Shown here one piece after another: positions 54,636 through 63,705 of a DNA stretch of 64,000 bases. The notes beneath the pieces are model-generated. The model saw only the letters and a program-made list of their open reading frames with translations, searched no databases and was not told where the DNA came from. Source of the DNA: Pseudocolwellia sp049933045. Its GTDB lineage: Bacteria > Pseudomonadota > Gammaproteobacteria > Enterobacterales > Alteromonadaceae. The translations under genes and the position numbers were made by a program. Position 1 is the first letter of the stretch. Every line of letters begins with the position of its first letter. The stretch covers positions 1,736,001 through 1,800,000 of the forward strand of contig NZ_CP187926.1 of assembly GCF_049933045.1 (NCBI RefSeq), in the 5' to 3' direction.

Positions 54636-55325
54636 TTAAAATAATTCCACATCACCAGAAACATCATTTTTGTCTAAACTACTTCGGTATTCTGTTTCAC
54701 GACTTACGATTGTATCGTTATGTATATTTTCTATTGTTTTAACAAATGCACGACCCGTTTCAGGAAAAAACATCACTTTACGTGGATGAACGTCACCTAA
54801 GTTTGAGCTTTCAATAACAATGTTTTCTGTGGCGAGATACGATAAAACAAATTCAATATTCCGCTCTCCAACATCCGACATTCCTTTTAAAACTTTACCG
54901 CCACCAAACACTTTTGCTCGTAAGTTAAAACGCCTACCACCATTTTTTAAAATAAGATTAATTAAGTGTTCCATAGCGAAATTACCGTAACGCGTTGCGT
55001 CAGAAGTTAAACCTCTTTGTCCCCAGTCCACCTTGTGTGCCTCTTGTGTAGTCAGTGGCAGCATAAAATGATTCATGCCACCGATGCCTGTACGATTATC
55101 CCAAATACAGGCTGAAACACACGAACCTAAAGTGGTCGCTATACCGACATTTTCTTGTGTAATGTAAAACTCACCAGGTAATATTTTAGCTACAACAATT
55201 TCTCTGTCTTTATCCCAGTAATGATTAATATGCTTAAACTCAGGCAAGCATCTTTTTATGCATTCATCTACTTGGACATTACTTTTTTTATAAAGATTCA
55301 TCACGCATACTCTTACTGAACTCAT
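54636..55325 (-). CDS. cheD: Chemoreceptor glutamine deamidase CheD
   Basis: Deamidates receptor glutamines. 229 residues with the CheD core VGIATTLGSCVSACIWDNRTGIGGMNHFMLP, holding the catalytic Cys, His and Thr. The C-terminus after about 205 is extra and ends SGDVELF. The ATG at 55325 is used here; a second ATG at 55301 (MNLYKKSN) is equally possible because neither has a strong ribosome-binding site. Lies 12 bp after cheR. Confidence 0.93.
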   Translation of the reverse strand: MSSVRVCVMNLYKKSNVQVDECIKRCLPEFKHINHYWDKDREIVVAKILPGEFYITQENVGIATTLGSCVSACIWDNRTGIGGMNHFMLPLTTQEAHKVDWGQRGLTSDATRYGNFAMEHLINLILKNGGRRFNLRAKVFGGGKVLKGMSDVGERNIEFVLSYLATENIVIESSNLGDVHPRKVMFFPETGRAFVKTIENIHNDTIVSRETEYRSSLDKNDVSGDVELF

Positions 55326-55337
55326 TAATATGGCTTT

Positions 55338-56177
55338 CTAATCTAGCTTTCTAAAAATGGTACGACCGACACTTTTAAAGTATTGTTGAAAAGCCCCGAG
55401 GTTTTCACTGTGCCCAAGTATCAAGAGTCCATTGGGAGCTAATAATTTATGGAACCTTTCAAAGAGTTCAAGTTGAGTTTTTTTATCAAAATAAATCAGT
55501 ACATTTCGACAGAAAATCACATCAAATGGCCCTTTCATTGGCCAGTCATTCATTAGGTTAAGTTCTTTAAATGTAATAAGGTTTTGTATATCTGATGTCG
55601 TTTTTACTTTTGTACTGTTAACACCCATTCCTCTAGAGAAGTATTTTTTTACAAGGTGTTCAGGCATATCTTCAATACCTTTATACTCGTAAATACCTTG
55701 CTTGCCTGTGTTGAGCACATTGCTGTCTATATCGGTTGCTAATATTTTAACGTCCCATGTGTTCAATAAGGTTTTGAAAGACTCCTTTACTGTCATTGCT
55801 ATGCTGTAAGGCTCTTCACCTGTAGAGCTTGCACTACACCAAATACGTATCCGTTTTGAACCCTTTTTAATTAAATGAGGAAGCTCGTGCTGAGCTAAAT
55901 AATCAAAATGATGTTCTTCACGAAAGAAGCTAGTAAGGTTTGTAGTAACGGCATTAATAAAATAACGTTCTTCTCCTTCAGGATCAGACTTCAATAACTC
56001 ACAATAATCAGAAAATGACGTTAAGTGTCGATCTCGAATAATACGAGTAAAACGGCGGTACACCATTTCCCTTTTGCTATCGCTTAATACAATGCCTGAT
56101 TTTTGATAAACATAATCACAAACAAAGTTAAAATCGTCATCGCTCAGCTGTTGTTTAATATCCCTAGCGTTTGTCAT
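55338..56177 (-). CDS. cheR: Chemotaxis protein methyltransferase CheR
   Basis: SAM-dependent methylation of receptor glutamates. 279 residues. An N-terminal helical domain (SGIVLSDSKREMVYRRFTRIIRD) precedes the SAM domain with RIRIWCSASSTGEEPYSIAM and FDVIFCRNVLIYFDKKTQLEL. It lies 9 bp after a receptor whose C-terminal EWEEF is the kind of pentapeptide that tethers CheR. Confidence 0.95.
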   Translation of the reverse strand: MTNARDIKQQLSDDDFNFVCDYVYQKSGIVLSDSKREMVYRRFTRIIRDRHLTSFSDYCELLKSDPEGEERYFINAVTTNLTSFFREEHHFDYLAQHELPHLIKKGSKRIRIWCSASSTGEEPYSIAMTVKESFKTLLNTWDVKILATDIDSNVLNTGKQGIYEYKGIEDMPEHLVKKYFSRGMGVNSTKVKTTSDIQNLITFKELNLMNDWPMKGPFDVIFCRNVLIYFDKKTQLELFERFHKLLAPNGLLILGHSENLGAFQQYFKSVGRTIFRKLD

Positions 56178-56186
56178 CGTTATCGC

Positions 56187-58472
56187 CTAAAACTCTTCCC
56201 ATTCTTGATCTGAAGGCGTTGGCGCACGTGAAGTATTAAATCGTGCACTTGCAGGCGCTGCAGGTCGTGTTCTACGTTGAGGAGGAGCACCTCTAACTGA
56301 CTGTAGATTAACCACTTGATTCATATTTGAATGGCTGTGTTGTGCTTCACCTGTGTTGAAAAAAGCTACTTGGTCTAATAACGACTGTGATTGCTCTTCC
56401 ATTGATTTACTTGAGGCAGCAGCTTCTTCAACAAGCGCAGCGTTTTGTTGCGTCATTTCGTCCATTTGACTCACTGCGGCGCTAACTTCACCTATGCCTG
56501 CTGATTGTTCTTTACCTGCGCTGTCAATATCGCTGATCATCTGGCTCACTTCTTCGATAGAGCTAACCAATTCAGAGAAGGTTTGACCTGTTTCATCAAC
56601 TAACTTAGTACCTTGTCCTACCGCTTCAACACTGTCGTTGATTAAACCTTTAATTTCTTTTGCGGCGCCAGCGGAACGTTGAGCTAAATTACGTACTTCG
56701 GCTGCTACAACAGCAAAACCTCGACCTTGCTCTCCTGCTCTTGCTGCTTCAACGGCGGCATTCAAGGCAAGTAAGTTGGTTTGAAAGGCAATTTCATCAA
56801 TAACACTAATAATGTCGGCAATTTTTTTGCTCGATTTATTAATATCACTCATTGCTGTGATGGCGTTTTTAACTACTTCTCCGCCATTACTCGCTTTGAG
56901 CATTACGGACGTAGATAATTTGCTGGCTTCCGTCGCATTTTCGGCATTTTGTTGAACCGTACTGGTTAACTCTTCCATAGCTGACGCGGTTTCTTCAAGA
57001 CTAGAAGCTTGTGATTCTGTTCGATGGCTTAACTCATTATTACCTGCAGCAATTTCGCGCGCTGAATCGAATACATTGGTAGAAGCTTTTCTGATTTCAT
57101 CAACCATTGAATTAAGCACGTCGATAACTTCATTAATTGAGCCACCGATAATGTTGAACTCACCAACTAACTCAGTATCTATACCTTGAGACAAATCACC
57201 TTTAGAAATAGTAATGAGCGCTTCTTTAATTTGAGCAATCGCATTTTTTCTGCCCGTGATATCTGTCGCATACTTCACGACTTTAAAAGGTTTGCCATTG
57301 AGATCTAATATTGGGTTGTACGAAGCTTGTATCCATACCTCTTTACCACCTTTGCCAATACGCTTGTATTCGTTAGAGTCGTACTGACCTCTGTTTAAGC
57401 TATCCCAAAAAGCTGAGTACTCGTGGCTGGCTTTATATTCATGCTCAACAAACATGCTGTGATGTTGACCTTGAACTTCTTGAAGTGTGTAACCCACAGC
57501 ATTAAGAAAGTTATCGTTAGCCGTGATGATTGTGCCATCCATATTAAATTCGATAACCGCTTGAGATTTACCAATCGCGCTGATTTGTCCTGAAAAGTTA
57601 GCATTTTGTAATTTTTGCTCGGTGACATCCGTCGCGTATTTAACAACTTTTGTGGGTTTACCATCATCACCTAAAATTGGATTGTAAGACGCTTGTATCC
57701 ATATTTCTTTACCGCCTTTACCAAGACGTTTATATTCATTACTTTCGTATTGACCGTTATTTAAGTTGTCCCAAAAGGCTTTATATTCGTAGCTTGTTTT
57801 ATAGCTAGGTTCAACAAATAAACTATGATGTTGTCCTTGAATTTCATCTAACGAATAGCCCACAGCGTTTAAAAAGTTATCATTGGCTGTGATAATAGTT
57901 CCGTCCATATTAAATTCAATAACCGCTTGTGACTTACTTATTGCATCCATTTTCGCTAACAATTCTTTGTATTCACTTTCGTTAACTTGGATATTTGAAG
58001 TTTTGCTATCCTGGTTCATATCGTTTGTATCCCCTTTGATTTGAGCGTTGTCATTCACAATAGATTCGTCGTTTAAGGCATTAATAAGAACATGGTTTAA
58101 AATCTTTTTACTCACCGATGTCCAGGCTTTACGCGACGTTACTGTGAACTTTGTCATCAAAGCTTCTTCCAAATATTGGAGAAAAGCATCTTGTACTGTT
58201 TCGTAATGTTGTTCATTTAACTGCATCGCAATATTTTGCGCTTGCAGCTTTTTGATTAATGCTTCTAGCTGCTCAGGCTCAGATAAAACCTCAATAGCCT
58301 CATCAAGCTGAGTAATAAGTGTAGAAGAGTTATTTTTAATGTTTTCTAAACCTGAAAATAATGAATCATCTATGTTTGCGACGTTTTGATAGAAAGCATT
58401 AATGGTTTGATAAGCTGATGGCTTTAACTTTTTCCAGCTTTCTTCTACCAATACTGATTGTTTAACGGTCAT
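56187..58472 (-). CDS. Soluble chemoreceptor with globin-like domain and two PAS domains
   Basis: A 761-residue methyl-accepting protein without membrane helices. Residues about 5-130 look like a globin fold (LVEESWKKL, AFYQNV, NEQHYETVQDAFLQYLEEAL, SRKAWTSVSKKI), but Asn80 stands where the proximal haem His (F8) is expected. Two PAS domains follow (about 180-285 and 302-408), nearly identical to each other (SQAVIEFNMDGTIITANDNF in both), evidence of internal duplication. Then comes the MCP signalling region (AFQTNLLALNAAVEAARAGE, GRGFAVVAAEVRNLAQ). The C-terminus EWEEF matches the xWxxF CheR/CheB tether. Probably an energy or redox-type sensor feeding this CheA. Confidence 0.9.
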   Translation of the reverse strand: MTVKQSVLVEESWKKLKPSAYQTINAFYQNVANIDDSLFSGLENIKNNSSTLITQLDEAIEVLSEPEQLEALIKKLQAQNIAMQLNEQHYETVQDAFLQYLEEALMTKFTVTSRKAWTSVSKKILNHVLINALNDESIVNDNAQIKGDTNDMNQDSKTSNIQVNESEYKELLAKMDAISKSQAVIEFNMDGTIITANDNFLNAVGYSLDEIQGQHHSLFVEPSYKTSYEYKAFWDNLNNGQYESNEYKRLGKGGKEIWIQASYNPILGDDGKPTKVVKYATDVTEQKLQNANFSGQISAIGKSQAVIEFNMDGTIITANDNFLNAVGYTLQEVQGQHHSMFVEHEYKASHEYSAFWDSLNRGQYDSNEYKRIGKGGKEVWIQASYNPILDLNGKPFKVVKYATDITGRKNAIAQIKEALITISKGDLSQGIDTELVGEFNIIGGSINEVIDVLNSMVDEIRKASTNVFDSAREIAAGNNELSHRTESQASSLEETASAMEELTSTVQQNAENATEASKLSTSVMLKASNGGEVVKNAITAMSDINKSSKKIADIISVIDEIAFQTNLLALNAAVEAARAGEQGRGFAVVAAEVRNLAQRSAGAAKEIKGLINDSVEAVGQGTKLVDETGQTFSELVSSIEEVSQMISDIDSAGKEQSAGIGEVSAAVSQMDEMTQQNAALVEEAAASSKSMEEQSQSLLDQVAFFNTGEAQHSHSNMNQVVNLQSVRGAPPQRRTRPAAPASARFNTSRAPTPSDQEWEEF

Positions 58473-58510
58473 AAGTTCATGCTCTTAATTACTCAGTTAC
58501 CAATAGCAAA

Positions 58511-58993
58511 CTATACGGCTAATGATGGCTGTACTTGATTAACGTTATACAACTCATCTTGATCGAGTAATGTTTGTGTCTCTAATAAAATAATCAGTTT
58601 ACTGTCAATATCAGCTAAACCTTTTACGAAACAGTTATCTATGTGTTGACCAAACTCAGGCGCTGTACGAATAGCGTTTTTATCAAATTTATACACTTCA
58701 GATACCGCATCAACCACAATGCCAACCACCATAGGTTTTCGTGTATTTTGAGTACGAAGAATAATGGTAACGGTTTTTTTGTTATATTCTAAAGGCGCTA
58801 AACCAAAACGCTGCCTCAGGTCCACAATAGGAATAATAATGCCGCGTAAGTTAATAACACCTTTAATATAGCTAGGTTTATTGGGTAATGGCGTGACTGA
58901 ACTCCATACTCTAATTTCTTGTACACATAATATGTCTACACCAAATTCTTGATCATTTAATACAAAAGTAAGATATTCTTGTTCATGTTCCAT
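58511..58993 (-). CDS. cheW: Chemotaxis coupling protein CheW (second copy)
   Basis: A 160-residue adaptor joining receptors to CheA. The fold is clear: EYLTFVLNDQEFGVDILCVQEI, PSYIKGVINLRGIIIPIVDLRQRFGL, VVGIVVDAVSEVY. It is the second of two adjacent cheW genes (15 bp apart), about half identical to the first by eye, perhaps allowing separate coupling of the soluble and membrane receptors. Confidence 0.94.
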   Translation of the reverse strand: MEHEQEYLTFVLNDQEFGVDILCVQEIRVWSSVTPLPNKPSYIKGVINLRGIIIPIVDLRQRFGLAPLEYNKKTVTIILRTQNTRKPMVVGIVVDAVSEVYKFDKNAIRTAPEFGQHIDNCFVKGLADIDSKLIILLETQTLLDQDELYNVNQVQPSLAV

Positions 58994-59008
58994 GGTATCT
59001 CTCTTATA

Positions 59009-59527
59009 TTATTCGTGAGGTTTTATAGATTGAAGCGCTTGAACGTTCAGTAGCGTTACCACGTTATCTCCGACATTCACTAAACCATCAATATAATGGT
59101 GTGGCACAGAGCCACCAAAAGCTGGAGATTTTTTAATTTCGTCTTCTTCTGTATTCAAAACATCAGACACAGCATCAACAACAAAACCTATCGTTCGAGC
59201 TGAATCTTCTAGTTCAACTTTCAACACAACAACAACGGTTGTTTCTAAATAATTAACGTCGCCAATGTTGAACTTTATGCGTAAATCTATAATCGGCACT
59301 ATGATGCCGCGCATATTAATAACGCCTTTAACGTCGATTGGTGAGTTGGGGATTATTGTTGGTTTTTCCCAGCTACGTATTTCTTCAACACTTAAAATAT
59401 TGACCGCATACTGCTCGTTACCAAGTAGAAAGGTTAAATACTGATCACCACTACTAATAAAGTCGATACCTTCTAATGAGTATTCGCCTTGTACTGGAAT
59501 TTCGTCAGCTAACGTTTGAATATCCAT
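59009..59527 (-). CDS. cheW: Chemotaxis coupling protein CheW (first copy)
   Basis: A 172-residue CheW with an N-terminal extension of about 25 residues before QYLTFLLGNEQYAVNILSVEEI. The core continues DVKGVINMRGIIVPIIDLRIKF and IGFVVDAVSDVL. The start codon overlaps the cheA stop by one base (TAATG), so translation is coupled to cheA. Confidence 0.94.
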   Translation of the reverse strand: MDIQTLADEIPVQGEYSLEGIDFISSGDQYLTFLLGNEQYAVNILSVEEIRSWEKPTIIPNSPIDVKGVINMRGIIVPIIDLRIKFNIGDVNYLETTVVVVLKVELEDSARTIGFVVDAVSDVLNTEEDEIKKSPAFGGSVPHHYIDGLVNVGDNVVTLLNVQALQSIKPHE

Positions 59528-61692
59528 TAGTGTGATACCTCTTCAGAATACGTAGGCTTTTCATTTGGAGTATTGATATTTTTATGTGCATTCTTTTTAG
59601 CCATTTGAATAATGCCTGGAATATCTAAAATCATAGCAACGGACCCATCACCTAAAATGGTTGCTCCTGAAATACCTTCTACTTGCTGGTAATTTTCATT
59701 TAAGCTTTTAATAACCACTTGTTGCTGTGCTAATAAGTCATCAACCATTAAACCAATTTTTTGATCTTCAGCTTCTACAACAACCAATAGTGAACCGTCG
59801 ACTTCTTTAGTTTCTGCTTCTAAGTTAAATAATTGATACATAGGTAATACTGGGACATTGTCTTCGCGTAATCGATAAAGCACCATATCGCCTGATACTC
59901 GATTGATTAACTCGCTTTGTGCTTGTAGTGATTCAACAATAGTAATAAGTGGAATAATGTAAGTTTCGCTACCCACTCTAACGAGCTGACCATCTAAAAT
60001 GGCAAGGGTTAAAGGTAAGTGAACTTTGAAGGTGCTGCCCTGCCCCTCGATTGATTCTATTTGTATACGTCCGCCCAAAGATTGGATGTTCTTTTTAACA
60101 ACATCCATACCGACGCCACGCCCTGAAATATCACTCAGTTCTTTAGCTGTTGAAAATCCTGGTTCTAAAATCAGATCAAATACTTGAGAGTCAGTTAATG
60201 AGGTATGCGCATCAACAATACCTTTTTCTACGGCTTTTTCTAAAACCGCTTCTCTGTTTATACCGCCACCGTCGTCGCTTATTTCGATAACAATACTGCC
60301 ACCTTGATGATAAGCGTTAAGAATAATAGTACCTTGCGCCGGTTTGCCATTAGCTAAACGAACATCTGTGGGTTCAATGCCATGATCAACAGCATTTCTG
60401 ACAAGGTGAACTAATGGATCGCCAATTTGCTCCATAACCGTTTTATCAAGCTCGGTTTGCTCACCTTTTAAAATAAGTTCTATCTGCTTGCCTGTTTTAT
60501 TAGACAGGTCATGAATCAAACGTGGAAAACGATTAAAGGCAAAGCTGATAGGTAACATACGAATACGCATTACGCTTTCTTGCAGCTCTTTGGTGTTTTG
60601 TAATAGTTGTTCTAAGCCACGATTAAGACGTTCAACTTTTGATAAGTCAAAGTCATTGCCGAGCTCAGTTAACATAGATTGCGTGATAACAAGTTCACCC
60701 ATTAAGTTAATTAAGCTATCGACTTTATCAACACCCACTCGAATTGATCCGACATCAGCTTTAGGTTTACTTGTTTTAGCTGCAACAGGAGGTTTTACTT
60801 TACTCGGTGCTTGGTTAACGGATGTAACTTGAGCCGAAGCTTGTTCATCAGTTAATGTATTTTTAGTTGCTTCAATGGAGTCGCTCTGCTCTACACTTGA
60901 TTCTTTGCTGAGTTCTTTACCAGATTGAGCGTTAGCAACTGCATTATTTATTTCAGATGGTGGGACTTCTTTTTTAGTAATAGTAAGCTGACATTCGTCT
61001 TCTACCCATTCAAAAATCTCTTTGATTTCTTCAATGTCGATATCAGCTGTTAATGTAATATTCCAACTTAAGTATAATTCTTCAGCATCCATATCATTTA
61101 AAGCAGGTAATTCAGTTGAATCAGCTTCAACACTTATAGTGCCTAGATCTTCCAAAGCATTAAATAAGAATTGCGGATCGTTACCGATTTTTACTAAATG
61201 ATGTTCAGGAATAAACTCAATCAGCCATTTAGTTTCAGCTGAGTTTGTACTTGCTGTGTTGTCAGTTTGATCTTCAACCTCTAATGTTTGCTCAATAGAA
61301 GGAATGATACTCGCTGCCAGTGTTGCTTCTAATAACGCAGAAACTTCTGTTATTTTTACGTCTTCACAAGTGGTTTCTTCTTTAATAGACATAACAAGCA
61401 GTCGGATACAGTCAACTGACTCAAGTAATATTTCTATATCACTTTGAACAATCTCTCTTCTGCCATCTCGCATCTCATCAAGTAATGTTTCTACTAAATG
61501 AGTAAAGGTTGTTACGTCTTCAAAGCCAAATGTACCTGCCCCACCTTTAATGGAATGTGCGGCTCTGAAAATCGAATTAATGGTTTCAGTATCGCCTTGC
61601 TCTAAATTGAGCAAACTTGACTCCATTAACTCAAGACCTTCAAAGCTTTCTTCTAAAAAGCTTGGGATAAACTGGGACAGATTTATGCTCAT
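59527..61692 (-). CDS. cheA: Chemotaxis histidine kinase CheA
   Basis: Central kinase. 721 residues: HPt/P1 domain with phospho-acceptor His46 (IFRAAHSIKGGAGTFGF); a long, variable acidic P2-like linker (about 130-315); P3 dimerisation (VDKVDSLINLMGELVITQSML); P4 ATP domain (LVHLVRNAVDHGIEP, ISDDGGGIN, GRGVGMDVVKKN); and P5 CheW-like domain (PLTLAILDGQLVRVG onward). All boxes needed for activity are present. It lies 10 bp after cheY. Confidence 0.97.
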   Translation of the reverse strand: MSINLSQFIPSFLEESFEGLELMESSLLNLEQGDTETINSIFRAAHSIKGGAGTFGFEDVTTFTHLVETLLDEMRDGRREIVQSDIEILLESVDCIRLLVMSIKEETTCEDVKITEVSALLEATLAASIIPSIEQTLEVEDQTDNTASTNSAETKWLIEFIPEHHLVKIGNDPQFLFNALEDLGTISVEADSTELPALNDMDAEELYLSWNITLTADIDIEEIKEIFEWVEDECQLTITKKEVPPSEINNAVANAQSGKELSKESSVEQSDSIEATKNTLTDEQASAQVTSVNQAPSKVKPPVAAKTSKPKADVGSIRVGVDKVDSLINLMGELVITQSMLTELGNDFDLSKVERLNRGLEQLLQNTKELQESVMRIRMLPISFAFNRFPRLIHDLSNKTGKQIELILKGEQTELDKTVMEQIGDPLVHLVRNAVDHGIEPTDVRLANGKPAQGTIILNAYHQGGSIVIEISDDGGGINREAVLEKAVEKGIVDAHTSLTDSQVFDLILEPGFSTAKELSDISGRGVGMDVVKKNIQSLGGRIQIESIEGQGSTFKVHLPLTLAILDGQLVRVGSETYIIPLITIVESLQAQSELINRVSGDMVLYRLREDNVPVLPMYQLFNLEAETKEVDGSLLVVVEAEDQKIGLMVDDLLAQQQVVIKSLNENYQQVEGISGATILGDGSVAMILDIPGIIQMAKKNAHKNINTPNEKPTYSEEVSH

Positions 61693-61702
61693 GCTAAGTT
61701 AC

Positions 61703-62062
61703 CTAAACAACACGTTTAATGGTTGCTATCAATTTTTCAGGATTAAAAGGTTTAACTAACCAACCTGTAGCGCCAGCCGCTTTACCTCTTTGTTTCATAT
61801 CACCCGAACTTTCTGTGGTTAACATAAGAATAGGTGTGAATTTGAAACTTGGTAATTTACGTAACTCTGCACATAGCGTTATACCGTCCATGATTGGCAT
61901 GTTTACATCAGATATCACTAAATCAAACGATCCCATTTTGGCTTTATTCAAACCTTGTTGTCCGTCATTAGCTTCTACCGTGTCGTAACCTGCACTTTTT
62001 AATGTAAAACACACCATATCTCGAATTGAGTTAGAGTCATCAACTACCAATATTTTGGTCAT
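61703..62062 (-). CDS. cheY: Chemotaxis response regulator CheY
   Basis: A 119-residue single receiver domain: acidic pair KILVVDDSNSI, phospho-acceptor Asp52 in LVISDVNMPIMDG, switch Thr in MLTTESSG, and Lys in WLVKPFNPEKL. It is either a motor-binding CheY or a phosphate sink for CheA; no cheZ is present in this cluster. Confidence 0.95.
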   Translation of the reverse strand: MTKILVVDDSNSIRDMVCFTLKSAGYDTVEANDGQQGLNKAKMGSFDLVISDVNMPIMDGITLCAELRKLPSFKFTPILMLTTESSGDMKQRGKAAGATGWLVKPFNPEKLIATIKRVV

Positions 62063-62100
62063 ACTTTCTTCCTTATCTATGAATACAAAAACAACAAATG

Positions 62101-62376
62101 CTATACATTTATATATTGATTTAAGAGTGCTTCGTTAAGCCCTAATTGCTTAACACTATTTTTAATTAGTAGAGAGTTACACTGCCAAATGACTTCTTTG
62201 TTTTGTGCTGCAATATAAGTGATAGCGGCAAGTAGAAGCTGAATTCCTAAAGTATCTATTTTCTGAATTTCATCTGAATTTAGCGTAACTGTTACATTGT
62301 CATCGATATACGTAAGTAAAGAGGCTTTACACACTTCGATTTGAGCGATAGTTAACTGTTCTGGAAACGTAAACAT
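62101..62376 (-). CDS. STAS-domain protein at the head of the chemotaxis operon
   Basis: A 91-residue single STAS domain (MFTFPEQLTIAQIEVCKASL, TVTLNSDEIQKIDTLGIQLLLA). The phosphorylation position is Thr (IDTLG), not the Ser of SpoIIAA proteins. Similar small STAS proteins lead other chemotaxis clusters of this type. It is the promoter-proximal gene of the operon and distinct from the antagonist at 52024-52332. Confidence 0.82.
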   Translation of the reverse strand: MFTFPEQLTIAQIEVCKASLLTYIDDNVTVTLNSDEIQKIDTLGIQLLLAAITYIAAQNKEVIWQCNSLLIKNSVKQLGLNEALLNQYINV

Positions 62377-62895
62377 AATATCTCTTCAATTAAACTTAGG
62401 GTTTGTTCACTGGGTGACTGTGTTATGAGAACAACTACTGTGTTATCAGTTTGTTATAAAAACTAATCATCTTGAAAAGTCTTAGGTTTTTGCTCATAAC
62501 CCATAAATAACATCGAACACATACACAACACGCATCGGATCTTAATTAAATGCACTAACTAAAATTTAGGACAAATTGTTAAGACTGCAAGTTTTTAATA
62601 AAAAAATTATTACTTATTAATAATTTAACTATTTTTTAACAAAAAGAATGACGAGTAGAAAAAACAGACAAAACATAACGAGGAGATGTTAGGCACAATG
62701 GATTTATTCAAGAGCATGTTTTAGCTATTTAGATGAGAAAGGCTTATGTGATGTTGTTACGGTAAGCATAAAGCGTATTACGATTTTGATAAGCAATAGA
62801 GATCAACAATAAAAGCGTTAATTTAAAGTCGTAAAACTACAAAATTTAATTTCTTCTACTATGATTATTAAGGTGAGTAATAAAGGGATTAAAAC
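62377..62895. other. Divergent intergenic region upstream of the chemotaxis operon
   Basis: 519 bp with no gene. It contains a 10-bp direct repeat (62417 and 62437) close to the operon start and must also hold the promoter of the rightward Sel1-type gene. No FliA-type promoter was recognised. Confidence 0.6.
62417..62446. promoter_or_regulatory. Direct repeat ACTGTGTTAT x2 upstream of the chemotaxis operon
   Basis: Two exact copies at 62417-62426 and 62437-62446, starts 20 bp apart (two helical turns), 41 bp from the first start codon. Spacing and position suit a transcription-factor site; the factor is unknown. Confidence 0.45.
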
Positions 62896-63705
62896 ATGTC
62901 GGAAGAAGCACGCAAGGTACCAAGTCAGATATTCAGATGGTTTGAGCGAATGAAAGAAAGCTATGATCAATCTATTCAAAATACGTTAACCAAATTCGAG
63001 TCTTATAATTCTAAGCAACAAGAGCGTATTGATACTTCTCACCATGCACAAATTGAACATTTAAAAGAGATTAATGAAAAGCAATCTGCTCAACACAATA
63101 AACACATTGAACAACTCCACAACGATGTGAATTACTATCGCCAACAAATAGATAAACAACAGCAAACGATTAATCACCTTAATACTCGCTACGATGCAGT
63201 AATAAGCTGTATGCTACCGAATAAACAATCTAATAATATTAAAGATATTTTCTCAGAACATGACTTTCTCGATCCAGTTGACGAAACCTTTGATAATAAT
63301 ATTGATCATGCGAACTCAAATACTTCAGACCTAAAAGGTGAAAATACAAAAACGGAATTTGAAGCTACAACTCACGAATCAAATACCGACAATACACCTA
63401 TAGAATCCAACCCTAATGAATTATTCGATCAAGCTATCCTAAAGCGAACTGCAGGCGAAAGTGATCAAGCATTTATACTTTTTGAACAAGCAGCAAAACT
63501 TGGGCATGTTAAATCTATGGGAGCTATGGGTAGATCATTCTTCTTAGGCGAAGGAACTATTGAAGACCCATGTACTGGCTTAGCTTGGTTAATCAATGCG
63601 GCAAATTTAGAACTTCCACAGGCGATTGACCGAGTACAACATTTTGCTAAAACTGCGCCAGACTTGTACCAAGAAGCAAAGTTAAAGTCAGTACAATTAC
63701 TTTAA
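62896..63705 (+). CDS. Coiled-coil protein with C-terminal Sel1-like repeats
   Basis: A 269-residue soluble protein of unknown function. Residues about 15-108 are strongly helical and Gln/His/Glu-rich, predicted coiled-coil (QERIDTSHHAQIEHLKEINE). A central acidic, Asn/Asp/Thr-rich disordered linker runs from about 115 to 175. Residues about 178-250 contain Sel1/TPR-like repeats (AFILFEQAAKLGHVKSMGAM, GEGTIEDPCTGLAWLINAAN). No signal peptide, so cytoplasmic. Divergent from the chemotaxis operon and probably monocistronic. Sel1 repeats usually serve as protein-binding scaffolds. Confidence 0.75.
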   Translation: MSEEARKVPSQIFRWFERMKESYDQSIQNTLTKFESYNSKQQERIDTSHHAQIEHLKEINEKQSAQHNKHIEQLHNDVNYYRQQIDKQQQTINHLNTRYDAVISCMLPNKQSNNIKDIFSEHDFLDPVDETFDNNIDHANSNTSDLKGENTKTEFEATTHESNTDNTPIESNPNELFDQAILKRTAGESDQAFILFEQAAKLGHVKSMGAMGRSFFLGEGTIEDPCTGLAWLINAANLELPQAIDRVQHFAKTAPDLYQEAKLKSVQLL

